64,000 nucleotides of DNA from Pseudomonas sp. UBA5706 (GCF_002419965.1 NZ_DIHC01000062.1:62001-126000); one strand, 5' to 3'; shown: positions 52,946-62,705, counted from the first letter of the stretch. A program made the numbers and translations. The notes: generated by a model not told the origin, from the sequence alone.

Positions 52946-53417
52946 AAAATTGGCGGCGCTAAAGAAATGCTTCAGGAAAAAAATCCTATTACTGTGCGAT
53001 GAAGCGAAGCGGTTCAAGTACAAGCATGGACCAGCAAGATGGTTCGGCAACTGTACGTTTTGCGTGGTGAGCTTGAGTCATTGAAGGTCATCACCGTTGC
53101 ACCTGATGAATCTGCCATCGAAAAGGAACGCCGTTCGGCAAGTGGAAGTAGAAAGAGAGATCGTTACCTGGGGTGACAAACTGTGTGCATAAATCCTGTT
53201 TTGACTGGCGAAAAAATTGAGGAAATTGTCATTAAACGGGATAAAAAAATGTCTATCATTTTTTTTTTTTACTTTTAAATTCATTGAGTTGAGTTCATGT
53301 CATTTCGCGTGGATACGAAGCATTTCAAGCCGCTCATAGGGTTGTGGCATGAATCTGGCTTAGAATTTCGGAGGAATTGTATACAAAAATAAATACAATA
53401 ATAGGAGGCTTTTTACC
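52946..53417. other. AT-rich spacer and promoter region of NCS1 gene
   Basis: No gene is supported. The region has a long T-run near 53260-53270 and ends with AATAGGAGGCT before the permease start. It follows a recombinase relic, so the border of the permease cassette is probably in here. Confidence 0.4.
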
Positions 53418-54926
53418 ATGCAGCTCAACAGTTCTGCCGAGTCCACATGCAGTTCAATCGATACTTCAGGACAACCCATCCCAGCCCTCAGCGCTCGGCT
53501 GCACAATCGTGATCTTGCGCCGACCCGCATCGAAGGTCGCAAGTGGGGCGGTTACAGCATCTTTGCGTTGTGGACTAACGACGTGCACAACCTCGCCAAT
53601 TACTCTTTCGCCATGGGCCTTTATGCCATGGGCCTCGGTGGTTGGCAGATTGTCATGTCGCTGCTGGTCGGTGCGGTTTTCGTCTATCTATTGATGAATT
53701 TGTCGGGCTACATGGGCCAGAAAACCGGGGTGCCGTTTCCGGTAATCAGTCGTATCAGTTTCGGCATTCACGGTGCGCAACTGCCGGCATTGATCCGCGC
53801 AGCCATCGCCATTGCCTGGTTTGGCATCCAAACCTACCTTGCATCCGTGGTGCTGCGCGTATTGCTCAACGCCGTGGCGCCCAGTTTGGCGGCCTACGAT
53901 CAGAACCAGATTCTTGGCCTGTCGACCCTTGGTTGGCTGTGCTTCATCAGTATCTGGCTGGTGCAACTAGTTATACTAGCTTACGGCATGGAAATGATTC
54001 GCCGCTGTGAAGCGTTGGCCGGGCCGGTGATTTTGCTGACCGTCGCCTCGTTAGCGGTGTTCATGTATTTCCGGGTAGACGGCCATATTGCCTGGTCGAT
54101 CCGCCAACCTCTGCAAGGCGCCGAGATGTGGCGAAACATATTCGCAGGTGGGGCTTTATGGTTGGCCATTTACGGCACTCTAATTCTAAACTTTTGTGAC
54201 TTCGCCCGTTCGGCTCCGTCGATGCGCTGCATCAAGAATGGTAACTTCTGGGGTTTGCCGGTCAACATTCTGATCTTTGCCAGCATCACTGTGGTGTTGT
54301 GCGGCGCGCAGTTCTCCATTGATGGTCACGTCATCCAGAGCCCTACAGAAATTATTCGCGCCATCCCAAGCACGCTGTTTCTGGTGCTCGGCGCATTGGC
54401 GTTTCTGATCGTCACTGTGGCGGTCAACATCATGGCCAACTTCGTGGCCCCAGCATTCGTGCTCAGCAACCTGGCGCCTCGGCTGCTGACTTTCCGCCGT
54501 GCGGGGTTAATCAGCGCCGCTCTCGCGGTACTTATCCTGCCTTGGAATCTGTACAACAGCCCGCTGGTCATCGCTTACTTTCTGGCAGGACTCGGCGCGT
54601 TGCTCGGCCCGCTGTACGGCATCATCATGGCCGATTACTGGTTGTTGCGCGGCACCAAGATCAACGTGCCACAGCTCTACACTGAAGCACCGCACGCGGC
54701 TTACTACTACACTAAGGGCATAAACCCGCGAGCCATTGCTGCCTTCATACCGGCAGCGTTGATCGCTACCAGCCTGGCGTTGTTGCCGATGTTTGAAGCT
54801 GTGTCGCCGTTTTCCTGGCTGTTCGGCGCCACCATCGCCGCGGCCGTTTACTTGTTAATCAGCGAACGCCATCAATCGTTCGAACACGTAGACGGCGAGT
54901 CTATCGCGGTTTCGAACACCCACTGA
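53418..54926 (+). CDS. NCS1-family permease (hydantoin/allantoin/nucleobase)
   Basis: The 502-residue protein has about 12 membrane helices and NCS1 marks: NRDLAPTRIEGRKWG followed by YSIFALWTNDVHNLANYSFA, the typical start, GVPFPVISRISFGIHGAQ, and LPWNLYNSPLVIAYFL. It should import a hydantoin, allantoin, purine or pyrimidine base with Na+ or H+. Strong AGGAGG stands before the ATG. A racemase-like gene follows 25 bases later, so the two form a small salvage operon; the expected amidohydrolase or hydantoinase is not in the window. Confidence 0.9.
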   Translation: MQLNSSAESTCSSIDTSGQPIPALSARLHNRDLAPTRIEGRKWGGYSIFALWTNDVHNLANYSFAMGLYAMGLGGWQIVMSLLVGAVFVYLLMNLSGYMGQKTGVPFPVISRISFGIHGAQLPALIRAAIAIAWFGIQTYLASVVLRVLLNAVAPSLAAYDQNQILGLSTLGWLCFISIWLVQLVILAYGMEMIRRCEALAGPVILLTVASLAVFMYFRVDGHIAWSIRQPLQGAEMWRNIFAGGALWLAIYGTLILNFCDFARSAPSMRCIKNGNFWGLPVNILIFASITVVLCGAQFSIDGHVIQSPTEIIRAIPSTLFLVLGALAFLIVTVAVNIMANFVAPAFVLSNLAPRLLTFRRAGLISAALAVLILPWNLYNSPLVIAYFLAGLGALLGPLYGIIMADYWLLRGTKINVPQLYTEAPHAAYYYTKGINPRAIAAFIPAALIATSLALLPMFEAVSPFSWLFGATIAAAVYLLISERHQSFEHVDGESIAVSNTH

Positions 54927-54951
54927 GCCCCCAAACTCTTAAGGACACTGC

Positions 54952-55683
54952 ATGCGCATTCTGGTAGTCAACGTCAATACCACCGAGTCCATTACCGACA
55001 CCATTGCCGATCAGGCCCGCAGCGTAGCCATGCCCGGCACCGAAATCATCGGTCTGACCCCGCGCTTTGGCGCCGAGTCGGTAGAGGGCAACTTCGAAAG
55101 TTACCTCGCAGCGATTGGAGTGATGGACTGCGTCATGGCCTATGACCAGCCATTCGACGCAGTCATACAGGCGGGCTACGGTGAACACGGCCGCGAGGGC
55201 TTGCAAGAGTTGCTCGATGTCCCGGTAGTCGACATCACCGAAGCGGCCGCGAGTCTGGCCATGTTGATGGGCCACGTTTATTCGGTGGTGACCACCCTTG
55301 ACCGCACCGTCCCGCTGATTGAAGACCGCTTACGTCTGGCCGGGCTGTTCCAGCGCTGTACGTCCGTACGTGCCAGTGGATTGGCTGTGCTTGAGCTTGA
55401 AGGAGATCCGGCCCGTGCCGTTGAGGCTATTGTGGCTCAGGCCGAGATGGCTGTGCGCGATGATAAGGCGGAGGTAATTTGTCTAGGCTGCGGCGGAATG
55501 GCGGGGCTGGATGAGTTGATCCGACAGCGCACCGGCGTACCGGTAGTGGATGGGGTGACGGCAGCAGTCACACTGGCAGAATCATTGGTGCGCTTGGGAC
55601 TGCGCACCTCAAAGGTTCGCACCTACGCCAAGCCGCGAGACAAATTGGTGAAAGGCTGGCCCTTCACGTTTGGGCGGCCGTAA
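54952..55683 (+). CDS. Hydantoin/allantoin racemase-like protein
   Basis: The 243-residue protein belongs to the Asp/Glu/hydantoin racemase superfamily: MRILVVNVNTTESITDTIAD at the start, VDITEAAA, YSVVTTLDRTVPLIEDRL and the second catalytic Cys in VICLGCGGMAGL near 180. At the first Cys position other members have CFGDPG-type motifs; here the text is AGYGEHGREG, so that cysteine is missing and a different acid/base or a non-racemase role is possible. AAGGAC precedes the ATG. It shares an operon with the NCS1 permease. Confidence 0.82.
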   Translation: MRILVVNVNTTESITDTIADQARSVAMPGTEIIGLTPRFGAESVEGNFESYLAAIGVMDCVMAYDQPFDAVIQAGYGEHGREGLQELLDVPVVDITEAAASLAMLMGHVYSVVTTLDRTVPLIEDRLRLAGLFQRCTSVRASGLAVLELEGDPARAVEAIVAQAEMAVRDDKAEVICLGCGGMAGLDELIRQRTGVPVVDGVTAAVTLAESLVRLGLRTSKVRTYAKPRDKLVKGWPFTFGRP

Positions 55684-56250
55684 TTGAGAGATTTATTGCT
55701 CCTAACGTCGTTGAGGACAATCAGAGCCGTATTCGAGACGAGCTCGCCGTGCATCGCATTTGACTCAGAATCGCGCACGATCATTTCAATTTTGCTTTTA
55801 AAACGCGTTCCGGATGGTGTGCGGCGGGTTGCCGGCAGGAGTCATAACGCCTCCAGTGAAGCATAGCCCGCGCATTTCCTTGCTGAATCGGACTGAGGTA
55901 TGCCGTCTGCCTAGGCATTGACTACACGCGTGAGGCTACTGCGGAAATGCGTCCCGCCCACCGACCTCCAAATGCTGCATGCGACCATTCGTGGCTACCG
56001 CCGTGCGCTGCGCAATCGTAGCTTGATCAGCTCCGCACAAATGTAGCGGCAGGTAAGCGAGGCTCGACACCGAGCTGACGATTGGAGGATGCAGGCCGAA
56101 CCGTATGTCAACGGTCCGCATGACCGGTCCAAAGAAATGACCTCGGGAAATCACCGCTGGGCAGATTCTGGTCGTGCGATGCGTGCAGCAAGGTAGAATG
56201 GTGGCTTATGGACATCATAAGACCTCACCGCTGCATGCCGTGGAATCCCT
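55684..56250. other. Spacer before membrane GGDEF-EAL gene
   Basis: No gene is supported; frames under 75 codons occur on both strands. The region should contain the promoter of the GGDEF-EAL gene that starts at 56251. Confidence 0.4.
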
Positions 56251-58254
56251 ATGTTAGACGCTAGCCAGATTGACCGAGAACTCGAGAAAAAACCCAGGGC
56301 TGCACGTTTCTCAGACCAATTGGAACTACGTTATCAGAGCGATATCCATGCTACCCGCCGGCACCACCTGATCTTGTGCTTGATCTTGGGAGGGTTCACA
56401 TTCAGTAGTTTTTCACTATGGACAGCTGTCATAAATCCAAAGGAGCTGGTATCAGCAATTTTGCAGATGGTGGGAACATGTGTACCTAGCACTCTGATGG
56501 GGGTGTTGCTTCTAAAGAAATTATCTGAGCGTTGGAGAGAGTACGTCTCCATGCTACCCTCATATACCGGATTTTTAGTCGCTTACAACGTAGTGATTAA
56601 CGGTGATCAACCTGCTTCCGGCGAGCAGTCACTGTTCATGTTCTGCTGGCCTCTGATGCTTATGTATGTTAATACGTGCATGAAAAGCCCTTTTAATATT
56701 GCCTTAGTCTACAATATATTTTGCCTGATCATCACAGCTTGGGGAGTGCATATAGCCCCGATTTCCCTGAGTGCTGCGGGGCTGATAATGACCGCTATAG
56801 GCTCCTCATCTTTTTTTTCATTACTTGGCAACTACTGGTCCAACGCCGAAGCCAGACGACGTTACCTATATTGGCTCCGTGAGGAAACCAGAGCAGCTAG
56901 TCTTACCGATGCCAATAGTGACTTGCAACGTCTTTCAGAGACCGACTCGCTGACCGGGCTGGCTAACCGTAGGCACATACAACCGCAACTGGATGCGCTT
57001 ACGACAAACCATTTGGATGGGCAATCCGAGGGTGCGGTACTTTTGATCGATATAGACCATTTCAAACGGTTTAACGATCATTATGGACATCTCCTCGGCG
57101 ATGAGTGCTTGAGAGCTGTTGCCACTGCTCTGGGCAGTTGCTTCGTTTCACCCTGTGCCGTAGCACGATTCGGCGGTGAAGAGTTCATTGCCGTTCTGCC
57201 AAATACCTCCCATGACGAGGCCCGCAGGATCGCTAACCATGTACTGGTAACCATACGGGAACTAAACATCGCCCACCTTGGACGTACGGACAGCGTCTCG
57301 GTCATCACTGTCAGCATCGGATTAGCGCACAGTGCGAGTAGTGAGCTAACCGATAGCTCCTCCCTCTTGGATCAGGCTGACAAAGCGCTGTATCGAGCTA
57401 AACGGGGTGGCCGCAACCGTCTGGAGGATACAGGATTTATATTTTCACAGAACGATGAATCGCATCTAACCCCGGAGGATATTCGAGAGGCTTTAGCAAC
57501 AGACCAATTTTGTCTGCACTTCCAGCCGCTGTATCAACTCGAACCTTATCAGCTTACTGGATACGAAAGCCTTATCCGTTGGCAGCATCCCAAGCTCGGA
57601 AATGTACCGCCTGATCTATTTATCGCAATGGCAGAACGTAGCGGGCTAATTAACGCGGTAGGTGACTGGGTTTTGAATAAAGCATGCGAGCAAGCTGGCC
57701 GCTGGCATGACGCTGTAAATATCTCGGTGAACCTTTCACCTATACAGCTCGCCGATCCTGATTTTCCAACCAAAGTGGCGGGTGCGTTACTAAAGCATGG
57801 TCTCGCAGGGAATCGCCTCATATTAGAATTAACCGAAGGAGTGCCTTTGCGTATAGATGATCAACTATTGAGGACAGTGTCAGGTCTCAGCAACTTGGGC
57901 GTACGGCTAGCTCTGGATGACTTTGGTCAAGGTCATGCCAACCTGGCTTATCTACTGAAGCTTCCATTCCATTGCTTGAAGGTTGACCGTCAGGTATTGA
58001 GAATCGAAGACAAATCCCAGCGCGAGCAGGTGTTGATGGCCCTTTTGCATTTAGGGCATGCTTTTGGTCTTAAGGTGCTGGCTGAAGGTGTTGAGACCAG
58101 TCAGGATCTCGAATTGCTGCGTGATATAGGCTATGACCACGCTCAAGGCTATTATCTTGGACGTCCTCAACCGAATACATTTTCATGTCACTCGTCGCCT
58201 CCCACCCAATCCTCGGCCCCCTATTGCCATCTTCATATAGTTTCGGGTAACTGA
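56251..58254 (+). CDS. Membrane GGDEF-EAL c-di-GMP enzyme
   Basis: The 667-residue protein has about five membrane helices in its first 200 residues (sensor unknown) and a short coiled coil. A GGDEF domain follows with active site RFGGEEFIAVL and LANRRHIQPQL. The EAL domain has YESLIRW in place of EAL, with ELTEG, ALDDFGQGHANL, LKVDR and AEGVE all kept, so phosphodiesterase activity is possible. The last 25 residues after PNTFSC are unlike the family. The stop lies in the boundary DNA of the recombinase element (TGACTTGACTTG), so the original C-terminus was probably replaced by element insertion. Confidence 0.85.
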   Translation: MLDASQIDRELEKKPRAARFSDQLELRYQSDIHATRRHHLILCLILGGFTFSSFSLWTAVINPKELVSAILQMVGTCVPSTLMGVLLLKKLSERWREYVSMLPSYTGFLVAYNVVINGDQPASGEQSLFMFCWPLMLMYVNTCMKSPFNIALVYNIFCLIITAWGVHIAPISLSAAGLIMTAIGSSSFFSLLGNYWSNAEARRRYLYWLREETRAASLTDANSDLQRLSETDSLTGLANRRHIQPQLDALTTNHLDGQSEGAVLLIDIDHFKRFNDHYGHLLGDECLRAVATALGSCFVSPCAVARFGGEEFIAVLPNTSHDEARRIANHVLVTIRELNIAHLGRTDSVSVITVSIGLAHSASSELTDSSSLLDQADKALYRAKRGGRNRLEDTGFIFSQNDESHLTPEDIREALATDQFCLHFQPLYQLEPYQLTGYESLIRWQHPKLGNVPPDLFIAMAERSGLINAVGDWVLNKACEQAGRWHDAVNISVNLSPIQLADPDFPTKVAGALLKHGLAGNRLILELTEGVPLRIDDQLLRTVSGLSNLGVRLALDDFGQGHANLAYLLKLPFHCLKVDRQVLRIEDKSQREQVLMALLHLGHAFGLKVLAEGVETSQDLELLRDIGYDHAQGYYLGRPQPNTFSCHSSPPTQSSAPYCHLHIVSGN

Positions 58255-58377
58255 CTTGACTTGCTTACCAAGGCCGGATACCAACTTCCCTTCAGATTGA
58301 GTGGCCTTACAAGCAAGTACTATTTCCTCAGCCTTTGGTTTCGATCCTCAAAGGCCGAGTTCTATCTATTCCTTCCA

Positions 58378-59340
58378 TCAATACTTCACCTTGTAGGTGG
58401 GTGAATCTTCCGGCCGGTTCTCTCTCCGATCGTAAATCTTTGTGGTGCTGATATTGGCGTGACCCAGCCAGGCCTGAACCTTGGCAATATCGGCTTCATG
58501 CTCCAAGGCGTTGGTGGCAGCGGTTGCTCGTAGCCCGTGTACCCCTAGGCCGTCGACCTTAATCCCGGCCTTTTTCGCGTAGGCCGTGACGACGGCATAG
58601 ATGCCGTTGGCCGTGATACCGGCGCCGGTCAATTTACCTCGCAGCGGCATGAACAGTGGCACCTTCCTTTCGGCCAGATGATGCCCCGAGTTTTCCAGAT
58701 AATGATGAATGCGCCCGGCCGCGATCGGGTGCAACGGCAGGTATCGCACCTTGCCGCCCTTGCCGTGAACCTTCAGGTGCTGGATTCCACGGCGCTCCTG
58801 GATGTCGCTCACCTGCAGCAGCGCAGCTTCTTCACGGCGCAGCCCGTGATAGAGAAGTACAGCCAATAGCGCCCGATCTCGCAGCCCTTTGACAGTCGTT
58901 TCGTCCGGCGCCTCGAGCAGCGCCTTCGCCTGGTGATCGCCCAGTGCCGGTGTCTTGCCCTCGTTGCTTTCAATCTTTGGTCGTTTGACCCCATGCACGG
59001 GATTGCCGCCGGCAATCGCATTGCTCTCCAGGAGGTGATCAAAGAGGCTGGCCAGCGCGGCCAATTTGCGCCGGATCGTGGCGCCCGCCAGACCGCGATG
59101 CTCGAGCTGGGCGCGCCAGGCCAGAACGTGTGATCGGGTCACCACGCGAAACTCATCCGCTGAAGCCAATCCGACAAAACCACAGAAGTCCTCCAGGTCA
59201 TTTTGGTAGGCGCGTCGTGTGCGAGGGTTGTCGAGGTTGGCAAACCACTCGACCGCGGCCGGAACCTTGGCCAGCGTCTGAAATTCGACCGACGTGAGTC
59301 GGCGCTGATCATTCTGCTGTGATTTCGTCAGTTCCTGCAT
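58378..59340 (-). CDS. XerC-like tyrosine recombinase, the intact copy
   Basis: The 320-residue protein (ATG 59340; in-frame ATGs 59346 and 59373 exist) has a SAM-like core-binding domain (NPRTRRAYQNDLEDFCGFVG) and a full catalytic domain: Arg in HGLRREEAALL, Lys in VHGKGGKVRYLPLH, HGLRATAATNALEH, WLGHANIS and the Tyr nucleophile in TKIYDRRE. Decayed copies of the same gene occur at 14086, 27718, 52470 and 62252, showing that the element multiplies or is often acquired in this genome. Downstream DNA to 58252 is shared with the copy at 27718, so the mobile unit is longer than the gene. Confidence 0.9.
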   Translation of the reverse strand: MQELTKSQQNDQRRLTSVEFQTLAKVPAAVEWFANLDNPRTRRAYQNDLEDFCGFVGLASADEFRVVTRSHVLAWRAQLEHRGLAGATIRRKLAALASLFDHLLESNAIAGGNPVHGVKRPKIESNEGKTPALGDHQAKALLEAPDETTVKGLRDRALLAVLLYHGLRREEAALLQVSDIQERRGIQHLKVHGKGGKVRYLPLHPIAAGRIHHYLENSGHHLAERKVPLFMPLRGKLTGAGITANGIYAVVTAYAKKAGIKVDGLGVHGLRATAATNALEHEADIAKVQAWLGHANISTTKIYDRRENRPEDSPTYKVKY

Positions 59341-59373
59341 AAGCATCTCATGGTTAGATCGCCTTTGGGTCAT

Positions 59374-59700
59374 TTGCCGTGCATTCAGTCACGAAAGCAA
59401 CGCCAAAGGCTGCATCTGTTGATGAAATCGATAAACGGTATTAATTGGTGATAACGTCTTTCCTGCCCTTGTAAGCATCCTAAGTAGCAGGTCAGAACAT
59501 TGGATTAGGACGTTGTATTATCCGGCTTGTGCATTGGTCCAGGTCGCCTGCGCGTGCGTAAGCGGTAGAATTAGTACCTCTGACCCCCGCTCATCGGACG
59601 GAACGCTTGAATGTAAGCTTGGCTTGTCAAATCAGTTACATGCACGCAAATGCTCAGACACCGCTCAGACAGGTCTGATCGTCACGACAGGAATTACCTT
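59374..59700. other. Spacer between recombinase and receiver gene
   Basis: This divergent spacer serves the minus-strand recombinase and the plus-strand receiver gene. No gene is seen. AGGAAT lies before the receiver's ATG at 59701. The left border of the recombinase element should lie within it. Confidence 0.4.
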
Positions 59701-60060
59701 ATGAGCACAATCATTCTTGTCGAGGATGAGCAGGACATATTGACCATCATGGTCGAAATTCTGGAAATGGAAGGTCATAGAGTCAGAGCATTCTCCGAGG
59801 CAGATTCAGCCTGGAGTCACATTCAGCATAATGGTTTCGATGCAGATCTGCTGGTCACTGATCTAAGAATGCCTGGCAGGATCGACGGGCTCGGGCTGGT
59901 CCAAAGGATGCATGACTTGTTACCTCAGATGCCTGTAGTCGTCGCCTCAGGTTTCCATGCTGCGGTAAACACGTTGGACTATGATCATGTGCATTGGTTG
60001 AACAAGCCATTCACCTTGACTCAGCTGCAAGCAATTTGCCAAAGGCTGACCGCACACTGA
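59701..60060 (+). CDS. Single-domain response regulator, paralog of 21596 gene
   Basis: The 119-residue lone receiver has the acidic pair LVEDE at 7-10, Asp54 in LLVTDLRMPGR, Ser in PVVVASGFHA and Lys in LNKPFTLTQ. It matches the receiver at 21596-21958 along its length, including the same length, EADSAW/NADAAW and VHWL-KPF. The ATG at 59701 is the family start. It converges with the GAF-kinase gene, whose stop begins at the next base, so the two are likely partners without sharing a promoter. Confidence 0.87.
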   Translation: MSTIILVEDEQDILTIMVEILEMEGHRVRAFSEADSAWSHIQHNGFDADLLVTDLRMPGRIDGLGLVQRMHDLLPQMPVVVASGFHAAVNTLDYDHVHWLNKPFTLTQLQAICQRLTAH

Positions 60061-61551
60061 TCAACTGGGTTTGCCCGGAGTCTCGGAAATTTTCTCCCGA
60101 TAACGCGGCAGGTAGATGCAGACTGTCGTGCCTTCACCCACGCTTGACCAGACTCGCACCTGACCACCCGACTGCTTGGCAAAGCCATGGACCATCGAAA
60201 GGCCAAGCCCGGTGCCTTGGCCGACCGGCTTGGTGGTGAAAAACGGCTCAAATATATGAGCCAGGGTTTCAGGCGGAATGCCTGAACCTGTGTCTTTTAC
60301 ATAAATGCACAAATACTGGCCTTCAGCGAGACCTTCACTTTGCGCCGCGTATTCATCTATCTGCTGGTTGGTCGTATTAAGCGTGATGCGACCACCGTCC
60401 GGCATTGCATCCCGAGCGTTTATACAGAGATTCAAAAGCGCATTTTCAAGCTGGCTGGCATCGACATAGGCCAGCCACAGATTTGAATCGCCATGAGCAT
60501 CGAGCTCGATGCCTTGCCCCATCAGACGCCGAGCGAAATCGACTATTTCGTGCATCAAGATGTTAACGTCGGTGGGCAGCGGCTCCAAGGTCTGACGACG
60601 CGAAAACGCAAGCAGCCGATGCGTTAGTGCTGCAGCGCGATTGGTGCAGCTCTGTGCCATCGTGATGTACCTGTCGAGGTCCAACACTCGGCCTTGGGCT
60701 AAACGCAATTTCAGCAAGTCCAGGGAGCCTGAGATACCCGTGAGCAAGTTACTGAAGTCATGAGCGATACCTCCAGTCAACTGACCCACTGCTTCCATTT
60801 TTTGTGACTGGCGCAGCTTCTCTTCCAACTCCATGAGCAGGGTTGTACGGCTCATTTCGCGCTGCTCCAGAGCTTCGTTAAGCAGTCTCAATTGCCCCTC
60901 TGTATCACGCAGCGTATGGCAGGTGTGTTCTAGGTCTTGCTCGCGTGCTCGCAGCGCTTCTTCAGCAATTGTACGTTCGAGCAGGTCGGCTGCCTGTCGC
61001 GCCAGAATATCCAGCAGCTTCAGATCCCGCTCGGGGAGATGATGCGCATCGCGCCAGTGGGTCGATATCATCCCCAACAATAGGCCGGAGCGTGACGCTA
61101 GTGGTGTGCTTTGCGCCGATCGTATCCCCGTTTTGCGAAAAGCCGACAAGTCTTCAGTCCCGGCAATTTCTACCCATTCCTCGAAATCCGGAATGATGGC
61201 CCGCTTACCCAGCTTGAGCGCTTGAGTACAACTGCTATGGGCCGTTGGGCTGACCCACTGCCAGAAGTTGATCGCCTCTGAAGACAGTCCTCGCGAGCAA
61301 AGTAGCTGAAGTTTGCCACCGTGGCCCGAAGCGTGGCCCTCGGGGCAAAGCAGTTGCATTGTTCCGAATTGGGAGCCAGTGATGGACACTGCCGCGTCCA
61401 CAATCTTTCCGTACAGCGTCTCCAGGTGTTGTTCACCGATCAACCCGGTACTGATCGCGTGCAGTAATGCGATATCTGATGGTAAATCTGTCGCGGTGAC
61501 CGAAGAGGTAGGGTGAGTCTCCAGCTGACAGGGAGCAGATTGAGCGGGCAT
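60061..61551 (-). CDS. GAF-domain sensor histidine kinase
   Basis: The 496-residue soluble protein has a GAF domain (about 35-195, with GSQFGTMQLLCPEG and QSTPLASRSGLLLGMISTHW), a coiled coil (about 200-250) and a kinase core: His264 in GGIAHDFSNLL, NLCINARDAMPDGG, DTGSGIP, and GTGLGLSMVHGF. It has no receiver of its own. Its core closely resembles that of the hybrid kinase at 16152-18218. The start at 61551 is chosen because GAGG is seven bases before it; in-frame codons to 61707 exist. It is convergent with the single-domain receiver at 59701, the probable phosphate acceptor. Confidence 0.87.
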   Translation of the reverse strand: MPAQSAPCQLETHPTSSVTATDLPSDIALLHAISTGLIGEQHLETLYGKIVDAAVSITGSQFGTMQLLCPEGHASGHGGKLQLLCSRGLSSEAINFWQWVSPTAHSSCTQALKLGKRAIIPDFEEWVEIAGTEDLSAFRKTGIRSAQSTPLASRSGLLLGMISTHWRDAHHLPERDLKLLDILARQAADLLERTIAEEALRAREQDLEHTCHTLRDTEGQLRLLNEALEQREMSRTTLLMELEEKLRQSQKMEAVGQLTGGIAHDFSNLLTGISGSLDLLKLRLAQGRVLDLDRYITMAQSCTNRAAALTHRLLAFSRRQTLEPLPTDVNILMHEIVDFARRLMGQGIELDAHGDSNLWLAYVDASQLENALLNLCINARDAMPDGGRITLNTTNQQIDEYAAQSEGLAEGQYLCIYVKDTGSGIPPETLAHIFEPFFTTKPVGQGTGLGLSMVHGFAKQSGGQVRVWSSVGEGTTVCIYLPRYREKISETPGKPS

Positions 61552-62062
61552 GACGACCTCTGCTGGAGCTGGAGTAGAGGCTAAGTCTAGCATTTGCAGC
61601 ACACTCCGCGATAGCAGCCGGCTCTGCCTTCGTACCTCAGCCCAAGAATTGAATGGTTGCCAGACACATCGCCCTGCGCGATGCAGTTCTCGAACATCAA
61701 TCAACAATCACTATCTTGCCTTAATAACAATTCGAGTTAGGTCACTTCGCCGGATGCTTACCCCTTGCTTACGCCTGTGCAAAAACTTCATTTGCATCTC
61801 TGCAACTCCAATCGTCGCTTCAGTAACCCTCTTTGACGTCTTTCCAGCTCCTCGGCAAGCGCTGCGAGCTTGGCTTCACCGAAGGCAATGTCAGCAGCCA
61901 TGCGGTGTAGGGGTAGGTTCTGTCGCTCATCGAAGTCTTGGTCACCACCATTGATCGCTATATAGATAAAAGTATAGCGAGATGTGTTGCTACAACAACC
62001 TCATGCCCATAGTGCAGGCAGGGGACTTGTCTGGATCTGTAGTGAAGAAATATCAAGGAGAG
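61552..62062. other. Gene-poor stretch
   Basis: No gene is supported. The stretch holds the upstream region of the GAF kinase and ends at a GC-rich hairpin. Confidence 0.4.
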
Positions 62063-62097
62063 AGCCCGCCAGGGGAGGCAGGAAAGCCTGGCGGGCT
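62063..62097. terminator. GC-rich inverted repeat
   Basis: AGCCCGCCAGG (62063-62073) pairs with CCTGGCGGGCT (62087-62097) around a 13-base loop. No T-run follows, so it is a possible terminator or remnant of one; no gene ends directly beside it. Confidence 0.45.
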
Positions 62098-62251
62098 AGG
62101 TCTCGTACTGCTAAGGCCCGATAACACTATAGATCACTCTAGGGCATTGAGACGGTATGGCGAAGAGCTGCCCTCCCTTAAGTCGTTCGGGGTCGCGGTG
62201 AGCTCTCATCTCCAGGGCTCTATCAACGCTGTGACATTCCGTTTAGCTTAG

Positions 62252-62705
62252 TGCTCCAGGGCATTGGTAGCAGCTGTAGCTCTGGGCCCATGCACGCCCA
62301 GTCCGTAAACCTTTATCTTGGCCTTTTTGCCGCGCAGGTCGTCACAACAGTGTAGATGCGGTTGGCCGTGACACCGGCGTTCTTCAGCTTGCCGCGCAAA
62401 GGTATGAACAGCGTACCTTCCTGTCGACCAGATGATGCCCTGAGCTATGCGGGTACTGGTGAATGCGGCCGACCGCGACCGGGTGCAGCGGCAGGTACCG
62501 CACCTTGCCGCCCTTGCCGTGAACCTCCAGGCGCTAGATCCCGCGGCGCTCCTGGATGTCGCTCACCTGCAGCAGCGTCGTTTCATCCGGCGCTTTGAGT
62601 AGGGCTTTGGCCCGGTGATCGCCAAGGGCAGAGGGGCTTGCCCTCGTTGATTTTGATCTTCGATCGTTTGACACTATGCACCAAGTTGCCGCCGGCAACC
62701 GCGTG
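62252..62705 (-). pseudogene. Tyrosine recombinase, internal remnant
   Basis: DNA follows 58497-59010 of the intact recombinase on the minus strand: GCTCCAGGGCATTGGTAGCA, GATGCGGTTGGCCGTGACAC and GGATGTCGCTCACCTGCAGC are shared almost base for base. A deletion of about 85 bases removes the segment after CAGCAGCG, and a frameshift and stop changes end every frame. It is the fifth copy of this gene in the window. It is only about 2.9 kb from the intact one and on the same strand, so the pair could recombine. Confidence 0.78.

Noticed and set aside
53078..53284. 68-codon minus-strand frame rich in Lys, Asn and Phe
   Set aside because: It comes from an AT-rich, T-run-containing spacer before the permease gene and has no gene-like features.
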